NCBI GenBank assembly: GCA_002503595.1
Contig: DASC01000158.1
Coordinates: 1 to 5,594 of the forward strand
Reading direction: 5' to 3'
Length of the DNA stretch: 5,594 nt
Source of the DNA: Candidatus Methanogaster sp. UBA203
GTDB lineage: Archaea; Halobacteriota; Methanosarcinia; Methanosarcinales; Methanogasteraceae
Numbering within the stretch: the first letter of the stretch is position 1; every line of letters begins with the position of its first letter. The position numbers and the translations under genes are program-made. The notes under the pieces are model-generated. The model was not told the origin of the DNA. It ran no database searches and saw only the letters and a program-made list of their open reading frames with translations. Of the stretch, positions 1 through 4,313 are shown piece by piece.

Positions 1-469
1 GTGTTCCTTGCAGTATCTGGAACAAATATCGAACCTTACCACACCTGACAATGTTTAACTATTCTTTTGTCTGTTCGTTTGATGTGGAGCCTTTTTTTGT
101 AGATGGGGCATTTGTCAGGGATTTTTTTGAGTTCTTCGGGTAAAATAGGTAGATATAGAATGTTTTTTTTCCAAAATCGTAGTTGATGCCGATGCGTTCC
201 AGGGAGTCGCGCATGACCGGGTGCCCCATACCCTCCAGCATGTCAAGGACCTCATTTGGGGTTAAATCTCCTTGCATCAGTCGAACCGCTAAATAAGAGA
301 ATTGTGCGTTATCTATTTGGAAATTGGTTGGGAACGACGGGTTGGTACCTAAAGATCGGATGTGTCGCTGGATAACTTTCCCATCAACTCGAACAGATTC
401 CACCTCAGCGTAATAAACCCTGGTTTCGCCGTTTTTGTTGTGACGAATGATCTTTCGGATGTAGCTCAT
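1..469 (-). pseudogene. Frame-disrupted zinc-ribbon protein with IS1634-like N-terminus
   Basis: The protein starts at ATG 469-467 (MSYIRKI). An upstream in-frame ATG at 502 is less likely because it lies on the far side of the TATA-like box. Residues 1-45 (YIRKI, then YYAEVESVRVDGKVIQRHIRSLG) resemble the beta-rich N-terminal segment of IS1634-type transposases. No DDE catalytic region follows. Near residue 100 comes FGKKTFYIYLFYPK, and the frame then stops at 59-61 with a low-quality tail. Shifting by -1 at the A7 run (122-128) restores a cysteine pattern: KCPIY, then HCQVW before a stop at about 27-25. A second -1 shift gives FDICSRYCKEH, open to the window edge. The ancestor therefore probably ended in a zinc ribbon (CPxC, HCxxC, CSRYC), with one Cys now Tyr. 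It is a decayed gene, a frameshifted gene, or a gene with assembly indels. Its function is unknown; a DNA-binding or transposition-related role is inference only. Confidence 0.6.
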
Positions 470-472
470 AAT

Positions 473-492
473 GTAGTGTAACGTTCCACTAC
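473..492. promoter_or_regulatory. 20-bp near-palindrome, possible operator
   Basis: GTAGTGTAACGTTCCACTAC has perfect 6-bp arms (GTAGTG/CACTAC) around a central AACGTT, so 18 of 20 positions are symmetric. It lies between the TATA-like box and the start codon of the minus-strand gene, where a bound repressor would block transcription. Extra half-site-like copies follow at 500-505 (CACTAC) and 512-517 (GTAGTA). An operator role is inference from symmetry and position. Confidence 0.35.
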
Positions 493-499
493 AATATAA
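493..499 (-). promoter_or_regulatory. TATA-like box for the minus-strand gene at 1-469
   Basis: Read on the minus strand the bases are TTATATT. The centre lies about 27 nt upstream of the ATG at 469, which is the archaeal TATA-to-start distance, so the transcript would be nearly leaderless. No Shine-Dalgarno sequence precedes the ATG, which agrees with that. Confidence 0.4.
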
Positions 500-560
500 C
501 ACTACCGCCCTGTAGTAGAAACGTCATATCGACACGTGTGAGTGGAATGGGGTGCTGTGA

Positions 561-674
561 AGGGATTTCAGTGATCTAAAAATCCAACCTTATTTTGACG
601 CCATAGAATCATTTCATGATTACTTAAAAGACTACGAAACAATGTTACTGAACTTTGTTTCGAAAGTGTGTTAA
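561..674 (+). pseudogene. Short open-frame remnant left of the MITE
   Basis: A 37-codon open stretch (from RDFSDLK to LLNFVSKVC, TAA at 672-674) has a protein-like composition with many aromatic and acidic residues, including FDAIESFHDYLKDYE. It has no credible start codon and a TGA at 558-560 immediately upstream, although the same frame is open for a further dozen codons before that stop. It could be the decayed C-terminal end of a gene or simply chance. I do not recognise the family. Confidence 0.2.
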
Positions 675-690
675 GTCATCATACCCCACA

Positions 691-807
691 CTTAAGAGGC
701 TGTCTCACAATTCAAAATCACAGCAAAAAGAATACTGAACAGAGCTTTACATCTGAAAATAAGCATCCGATTTCGCAAAATATCTAATTATGGGACAGCC
801 TCTTAAG
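691..807. mobile_element. MITE-like element with 22-bp terminal inverted repeats
   Basis: The left arm (691-712) and right arm (786-807) are inverted copies matching at 20 of 22 positions. Both begin CTTAAGAGGCTGTC when read inward. The core 696-802 is 107 bp and is bounded by TTAA on both sides (692-695 and 803-806), which could be a target duplication, although TTAA and CTTAAG are themselves palindromic. The interior is AT-rich and has no meaningful open frame. GAGGCTGTC-type ends are common on DDE-transposase insertion sequences, so this is probably a non-autonomous derivative moved in trans. I cannot assign the parent IS family. Confidence 0.75.
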
Positions 808-940
808 TACAAGGCTTGTACACCCGCGTTTTCGCATTCGGTCTAACTGCAACGATGTCTCGCATGTAATCAACCAGCAAGCCCCTGCATCGATCGTGGC
901 AGAGTTCTCATATTTCCATGCTGAATAAATCGAAACTCAT
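803..940 (-). pseudogene. Possible decayed small gene with an in-frame stop
   Basis: The minus strand from ATG 940-938 reads MSFDLFSMEI, then TGA (910-908), then 34 further codons including GLLVDYMRDIVAVRPNAKTR, ending at TAA within the MITE-flanking TTAA. The second part has protein-like composition. The interrupting stop, the short length and the lack of a ribosome site argue that it is relict or chance sequence. The family is not recognised. Confidence 0.2.
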
Positions 941-967
941 CTTATATAACTCACTCCATATAAATAT
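941..967 (+). promoter_or_regulatory. Tandem TATA boxes upstream of tyrS
   Basis: CTTATATAA (941-949) and ATATAAATAT (958-967) are archaeal-type TATA elements. A start site about 25 nt downstream would fall near 970 or near 988. That leaves a leader of 65-85 nt to the preferred tyrS start at 1055, or of at most about 30 nt to the alternative ATG at 998. Confidence 0.5.
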
Positions 968-1054
968 CCGTGAACGGGACTGTTGACACTGCAAGCCATG
1001 ACCGTCCCCGGGCTGGGAAAGATTAAAACGCATCGCTGTTCAATGGATGGATTG

Positions 1055-1999
1055 ATGGACAGATATGATTTGATCACACGGAACACACAGGAGATCGTGA
1101 CCATCGATGACTTAAACGGGCTGCTGGCATCAGAGAAGACGCCAACAGCTTACGCAGGATATGAACCGAGCGGAAAGATACATCTCGGTCACGTTCTTAC
1201 TGTGAACAAACTTATCGATCTTCAAAATGCCGGATTTAAGATAACAGTGCTGCTTGCCGATTTACATGCGTACCTGAACGAGAAAGGGACGCTTGAAGAG
1301 GTGAGAGAACTTGCAGAGTACAACAAGCAGTGTTTCATCGCGCTCGGGCTTGGTAAGGCAAAATTCGTCAACGGAAGCGAATTCCAGCTGGATCCGGAAT
1401 ATACGTTGAATGTGCTCAGGATGGCGCAGGATACCACGCTTAACCGGGCGAGGCGCAGCATGAGCGAGGTCGCAAGAAGCGTGGAGCACCCGATGGTGTC
1501 GCAGATGATCTACCCGCTCATGCAGGCGCTCGATATCATGCATCTCGGTGCCGATGCTGCTGTTGGCGGAACCGACCAGCGCAAGATACACATGCTTGCG
1601 CGGGAGGAACTGCCAAAGCTCGGATTCCGCGCTCCGGTGTGCATACACACGCCGATCCTTCTCGGTCTGGACGGCGAGAAGATGTCATCATCGAAGGATA
1701 ATTATATTGCAGTGGATGATGATGCGAAGGCGGTCGAGAAGAAGATCAACCGCGCATTCTGCACACAGGGGTCGGTGGACGACAATCCTGTGATCGAACT
1801 CTTCAGGTACCACATCTTCCCGAGATTCTCTTCCGTGGAGGTTAAACGACCATCGAAGTTCGGTGGAGATCTCTGCTACGAGACTTTCGAGGAACTTGCA
1901 CGCGATTTCGCGGAAGGTGGGCTGCATCCGATGGATCTAAAAAAGACAGCGGCTTCGTACATCAATTCCATCCTTGACCCGGTCAGGGAGATGTTATAG
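1055..1999 (+). CDS. tyrS: Tyrosyl-tRNA synthetase, archaeal type
   Basis: This cytoplasmic class I aminoacyl-tRNA synthetase activates tyrosine with ATP and charges tRNA-Tyr. From the ATG at 1055 the product is 314 residues, close to the compact ~306-residue Methanocaldococcus jannaschii enzyme, and its first residues (MDRYDLITRNTQEIV) align with that enzyme's start. The HIGH-class motif is HLGH at residues 43-46 and KMSSS is at 209-213. Tyrosine-pocket equivalents are Tyr33, Gln157 and Asp160, in the stretch MQALDIMHLG. The C-terminal LHPMDLK (Asp294) matches the segment that reads anticodon base G34 in the jannaschii enzyme. No bacterial S4-like tail is present. In-frame upstream starts exist (TTG 983, ATG 998, ATG 1043), but the residues they add do not look like family sequence. 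It is monocistronic as far as can be seen, with tandem TATA boxes upstream. Confidence 0.97.
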   Translation: MDRYDLITRNTQEIVTIDDLNGLLASEKTPTAYAGYEPSGKIHLGHVLTVNKLIDLQNAGFKITVLLADLHAYLNEKGTLEEVRELAEYNKQCFIALGLGKAKFVNGSEFQLDPEYTLNVLRMAQDTTLNRARRSMSEVARSVEHPMVSQMIYPLMQALDIMHLGADAAVGGTDQRKIHMLAREELPKLGFRAPVCIHTPILLGLDGEKMSSSKDNYIAVDDDAKAVEKKINRAFCTQGSVDDNPVIELFRYHIFPRFSSVEVKRPSKFGGDLCYETFEELARDFAEGGLHPMDLKKTAASYINSILDPVREML

Positions 2000-2003
2000 A
2001 TAC

Positions 2004-2099
2004 GCGGCAGAAGACCCCGCCACTTGTAATGCCCTGCCCTTCAGGCAGTGGCATCGATAGATCGCCTTCAAGCGATCTATTAGCGGGGATGAATGCCGC
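2004..2099 (+). other. Structured element (three-way junction) related to the IS right end
   Basis: The sequence folds on paper into a closing stem and two hairpins. The closing stem is GCGGC 2004-2008 with GCCGC 2095-2099, then, after a symmetric 6-nt internal loop, CCCCGC 2015-2020 with GCGGGG 2083-2088. Hairpin A (2029-2054) has ten pairs, one bulged T and a CTTCA loop. Hairpin B (2057-2080) has nine perfect pairs and a CTTCAA loop. The stretch CCCCGCCACTTGTA at 2015-2028 and AGCGGGGATGAATG at 2082-2095 correspond to the hairpin after tnpB (CCCCGCTACTTGTAGCGGGG, then AGGAAGT). It therefore looks like a diverged IS605-type right end whose loop holds an extra ~53 nt. It may also act as the tyrS 3' end. 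Function as RNA is inference. Confidence 0.5.
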
Positions 2100-2143
2100 C
2101 GAGTGGTTGTGTTCAGTCATGTTCTACTCCCTCGATATACCTT

Positions 2144-2305
2144 TTAATTTTCTACTTGTTTCCTAAAGAATTGTTCAAGATATTCAGCTATATCTCCTGT
2201 AAAAACCTTACGCCGGTATTTAGGGCAAAAAACGATATGATAGTTAGTGTGAAACACTAAAACTTCTGGTTGTTTTGGCTTCCCTAAACTACATATATGT
2301 ACCAC
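2144..2305 (-). pseudogene. Truncated IS200-type TnpA (Y1 transposase) remnant
   Basis: TnpA is the Y1 HUH transposase that cuts and joins single-stranded ends of IS200/IS605 elements. The minus strand encodes about 53 residues (VVHICSLGKPKQPEVLVFHT, then NYHIVFCPKYRRKVFTGDIA, then EYLEQFF) that match the conserved start of this family, and stops at TAA 2146-2144. Full-length TnpA is roughly 130-150 residues. The HUH motif and the catalytic tyrosine, which come later, are absent, so this copy cannot transpose the element. GTG at 2305 is a plausible start; the frame is open further upstream to 2344. It is divergent from tnpB, the IS605/IS608-like arrangement. The missing 3' part implies a deletion that also removed or altered the left end of the element. 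Confidence 0.85.
2291..2300. promoter_or_regulatory. TATA palindrome in the tnpA/tnpB intergene
   Basis: ACATATATGT is a perfect 10-bp palindrome containing TATATA, centred about 30 nt upstream of the tnpB GTG at 2325, which suits a leaderless tnpB transcript. A second TATA-like run lies at 2313-2319 (AATATAA). It reads TTATATT on the minus strand and could drive the tnpA remnant. The two promoters would overlap the opposite gene's start. Confidence 0.35.
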
Positions 2306-2324
2306 TTCAACCAATATAAGTATC

Positions 2325-3431
2325 GTGCTAAGACGAACTTTCAAATATCGGCTATATCCAACAAAGGATCAAGTACAAATATTAATATACTGCCTGACTA
2401 CCTGTAGGTATCTCTACAATGAGATGCTTGAAGACCGTAAGAATGCTTATGACCGTTGTGACGTCGGATTAAACTATAACGAGCAGGCAGGGCAGTTAAA
2501 ATACCTCAACCTTAGCATATATTCACAGGTTGCGCAGGATGTCCTTCGCAGACTTGATAAAGCATTCCAAAACTTCTTCAGACGCGTGAAAAATGGTGAG
2601 AAGAAGGCAGGATACCCACGATTTCAGGGTAAGAATCGGTATGATAGTTTCACATACCCTCAAACAGGTTTTAAGATCGAAGACGGCAAACTCCATCTCT
2701 CGAAGATCGGAGCGATAAGAATCTTCCAGCACCGAGAAATCGTTGGGAAGATCAAGACCTGCACGATCAAACAAGAGGGGGATCAATGGTATGTGTGTTT
2801 CTCTGTGGAACTACCAGATGTAGAGAAAAAGGAGATTAAGACCTCTGTTGGCGTGGACGTTGGAATATTAACACTTGCGACACTATCAGACGGTATAGAG
2901 ATCGGAAATCCTAAAACGCTTAATAAGTACGACTCGAAGCTCCGGAAAGCGCAGAGAGACCTATCACGGAAAAAGAAGGGATCGAGTAACCGGAATAAGC
3001 AGAAGATTGTCCTTGCAGGGATATATCGTAAGGTTAGAAACGCTCGGAAGGACTATCTGCACAAAGCGAGCCGGATACTCGCAGATACCTACGATCAGAT
3101 CGTATTTGAGGACTTGCAGATCAAAAATATGGTTAAAAACCATCATCTTGCAAGATCAATCCATGATGCATCTTGGGGGATGTTGATCAGTCTAACGACC
3201 TACAAAGCGGAAGAAGCTGGTGGGATTGTAGAACTGGTTAATCCGAGAAATACATCAAAACAATGTTCGGTTTGCGGCTGTATCCAGTCGATGCCACTCT
3301 CACAAAGGATATACCGATGTCCTGACTGTGGGGCGGTCATGGGGCGGGATCATAACGCCGCAATCAACATCAAGAATAGATATGTACCCGCGGACTGCGG
3401 GGAATTAACGCCTGTGGAGATAGTTGCATGA
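2325..3431 (+). CDS. tnpB: TnpB RNA-guided nuclease of an IS200/IS605-type element
   Basis: TnpB proteins are RuvC-type nucleases guided by an omega-RNA made from the element's 3' end; they are the ancestors of Cas12. The product is 368 residues from GTG 2325, and LRRTFKYRLYPTKDQ is the family's standard opening. The helical recognition region spans about 1-165. The three RuvC acidic residues are present: Asp178 in GVDVG, Glu262 in FEDL and Asp342 in GRDHNAA. The target-nucleic-acid zinc finger is intact (Cys314, Cys317, Cys332, Cys335: CSVCG then CPDCG). The C-terminus, ending LTPVEIVA, is also typical. Nothing indicates frameshift or decay, in contrast to the tnpA remnant. It is followed directly by the right-end hairpin, and its TGA overlaps the ATG of the fibrillarin frame (ATGA, 3428-3431). 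Nuclease activity is inferred from conserved residues. Confidence 0.95.
   Translation: MLRRTFKYRLYPTKDQVQILIYCLTTCRYLYNEMLEDRKNAYDRCDVGLNYNEQAGQLKYLNLSIYSQVAQDVLRRLDKAFQNFFRRVKNGEKKAGYPRFQGKNRYDSFTYPQTGFKIEDGKLHLSKIGAIRIFQHREIVGKIKTCTIKQEGDQWYVCFSVELPDVEKKEIKTSVGVDVGILTLATLSDGIEIGNPKTLNKYDSKLRKAQRDLSRKKKGSSNRNKQKIVLAGIYRKVRNARKDYLHKASRILADTYDQIVFEDLQIKNMVKNHHLARSIHDASWGMLISLTTYKAEEAGGIVELVNPRNTSKQCSVCGCIQSMPLSQRIYRCPDCGAVMGRDHNAAINIKNRYVPADCGELTPVEIVA
3416..3419 (+). promoter_or_regulatory. Possible ribosome-binding site for the fibrillarin frame
   Basis: GGAG inside the last codons of tnpB lies 8 nt before the ATG at 3428. This makes that ATG a plausible start even though it is derived from the IS element. 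The match may be accidental because the bases also encode tnpB. Confidence 0.3.
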
Positions 3432-4165
3432 GCAACCGCTATGAATCAGGAAGCCCCGCTACTTGTAGCGGGGAGGAAGTCACGAACGATTGCGCGGATT
3501 ACACCGAGATCGGGTGCGGCATATACCAGAGTCAGGCAATTAAGGCAGGTCAAGCAAGTAATGCAAGTCAAACGCAACTTGCAACCGTGAGCCGGCAGGA
3601 AGACGGAGAGGGGCAAGAGTTTCGGACATGGGACTTTCGCCACAGTAAACTGGCTGCACTGGTCCTGAAAGGGTTCGTCCCGCCGATCACCGAGTCTTCG
3701 CTGGTCCTGTACCTCGGTGCGGCATCTGGCAGCACAGCAAGCCATATTTCCGATATCGTGCAGAACGGGCTGGTATATGTGCTTGAATTTTCGCCAACCG
3801 TCATGAAAAAACTTATTTCGAGATGCGAATCCCGACAGAACATGATACCGATCTTTGCGGATGCGAATCACCCCGAAAGATACTCCTATCTCGTGGATAA
3901 GGTGGATCTCATATATCAGGACATAGCGCAGCGCAATCAGGCAGAGATCGCTCTTAAGAACGTTGAATATTTCTTAAAGGATGATGGCTACCTGATCCTC
4001 ATGATAAAAGCCAGAAGCATCGATTCAACCGCGGATACCAGAGAGATATTTAAAAAAGAGGTTGGAGAGCTGCAAAAACGCCTCTGCATCCTGAAGACGG
4101 TCAAACTCCCCGGCTACAAAGATCACCTTGCTGTGATTGCGAAGGGTTGTAAACCTACAGTATAG
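3428..4165 (+). CDS. flpA: Fibrillarin-like rRNA/tRNA 2'-O-methyltransferase with replaced N-terminus
   Basis: Fibrillarin is the catalytic subunit of archaeal C/D box sRNPs. It acts with Nop5 and L7Ae and methylates ribose 2'-OH of rRNA and tRNA using SAM. Residues 58-240 form a complete methyltransferase domain: EFRTWDFRHSKLAA, the SAM loop LYLGAASGSTASHISDI (94-110), Glu120 in VLEFSP, Asp145 in ADANHPE, YQDIAQRNQAEI (163-174) and IKARSID (193-199). The K-D-K-H catalytic set is Lys74, Asp165, Lys194 and His233. What is missing is the usual ~50-residue N-terminal domain, including the RVYGE-type segment. In its place, residues 1-19 are encoded by the end of tnpB and the IS right-end hairpin, and residues 35-52 are a hexapeptide repeat. 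The only other in-frame start before the core is GTG 3587. No nop5 neighbour is seen. The gene could be translated from 3428, start at 3587, or be inactive. Confidence 0.85.
   Translation: MSNRYESGSPATCSGEEVTNDCADYTEIGCGIYQSQAIKAGQASNASQTQLATVSRQEDGEGQEFRTWDFRHSKLAALVLKGFVPPITESSLVLYLGAASGSTASHISDIVQNGLVYVLEFSPTVMKKLISRCESRQNMIPIFADANHPERYSYLVDKVDLIYQDIAQRNQAEIALKNVEYFLKDDGYLILMIKARSIDSTADTREIFKKEVGELQKRLCILKTVKLPGYKDHLAVIAKGCKPTV
3454..3473 (+). repeat. Right-end hairpin of the IS605-type element
   Basis: CCCCGCTACTTGTAGCGGGG forms a perfect 8-bp stem with a CTTG loop, 22 nt after the tnpB stop. Such subterminal hairpins at the right end are bound by TnpA and are also the 3' stem of the omega-RNA. 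The hairpin shares CCCCGCNACTTGTA with 2015-2028. Confidence 0.75.
3530..3583 (+). repeat. Three tandem 18-bp units encoding a hexapeptide repeat
   Basis: Units at 3530-3547, 3548-3565 and 3566-3583 (AGTCAGGCAATTAAGGCA, GGTCAAGCAAGTAATGCA, AGTCAAACGCAACTTGCA) translate in the fibrillarin frame as SQAIKA, GQASNA and SQTQLA. The units are diverged, but the register is clear: a (A/G)GTCA start, a GCA end and Gln at position 2. They sit where the normal fibrillarin N-terminal domain should be. Confidence 0.6.
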
Positions 4166-4185
4166 GCTCGGGTAACTTGTGGATA

Positions 4186-4262
4186 AAATCAGTGGAACCG
4201 GTGTTAATCTGTGGCTAAAAACCCTTATCAGCCACTGATTTACACAGATTACACCGATTAAG
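4186..4262. repeat. Inverted arrays of a degenerate 9-10 bp TAATCnGTG-type repeat
   Basis: This lies in the 148-bp gap between two convergent genes. The plus strand from 4186 reads as units AAATCAGTG, GAACCGGTG and TTAATCTGTG. The minus strand from 4262 reads TTAATCGGTG, TAATCTGTG and TAAATCAGTGG. Perfect 10-bp arms pair 4186-4195 with 4232-4241 (AAATCAGTGG/CCACTGATTT). A second pairing of 4199-4213 with 4243-4256 has one bulge. The two pairings cross rather than nest, so they are alternatives or a pseudoknot. Repeats of the form TAATCnGTGTAATCTGTGG recur in intergenic DNA of many unrelated prokaryotes. No T-run terminator is evident. Confidence 0.55.
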
Positions 4263-4313
4263 GATTATCTGTCTGCCACACGTTACTCGAGCACGTTTAA
4301 TCTACAGACTCTA

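Larger units (their letters stand above)
2144..3483 (+). mobile_element. Decayed IS200/IS605-type element: tnpA remnant, tnpB, right end
   Basis: The element comprises a divergent tnpA fragment, a complete tnpB and a right-end hairpin followed by GGAAGTCAC. The right boundary is placed at about 3483 by analogy with elements whose right end finishes a few bases after a subterminal hairpin. The left boundary cannot be fixed because the tnpA 3' half is missing; it could lie anywhere between about 2004 and 2143. It is not mobile on its own without a TnpA supplied in trans. Confidence 0.65.
3334..3499 (+). ncRNA. Predicted omega-RNA (reRNA) scaffold with guide
   Basis: In characterised TnpB systems the guide RNA is formed from the 3' part of tnpB plus the right end, and the ~16 nt beyond the right end act as the guide. 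Here that maps to roughly 3334-3483 for the scaffold and about 3484-3499 for the guide, which begins GAACGATTGCGCGG. The 5' boundary is only approximate. The supporting features are an intact TnpB and the adjacent perfect 8-bp hairpin. The guide falls in the fibrillarin-like reading frame. Confidence 0.4.

Noticed and set aside
1222..1648. Minus-strand open frames of 79 and 128 codons inside tyrS
   Set aside because: They are antisense shadows of a strongly conserved synthetase gene, with basic, low-quality compositions and no family signal.
2004..2099. A tRNA or standard C/D box sRNA
   Set aside because: There is no acceptor-arm and T-loop pattern, and no C and D boxes in the right arrangement; the arms and loops do not fit either class.
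2089..2166. 25-codon plus-strand frame starting MNAAEWL
   Set aside because: It begins inside the structured element, overlaps the antisense tnpA remnant, and has no ribosome site or recognisable sequence.
2523..3146. Minus-strand open frames inside tnpB
   Set aside because: They are shadows of an intact tnpB with all catalytic residues; no recognisable protein.
3446..3871. Minus-strand frames of 141 and 91 codons opposite the fibrillarin gene
   Set aside because: The cysteine/threonine-rich repeat they contain is just the complement of the 18-bp tandem repeat; the plus-strand methyltransferase domain is unmistakable.
4186..4262. A CRISPR array
   Set aside because: Units are 9-10 bp, directly abutting and inverted; there are no 28-37 bp repeats with unique spacers anywhere in the window and no cas genes.
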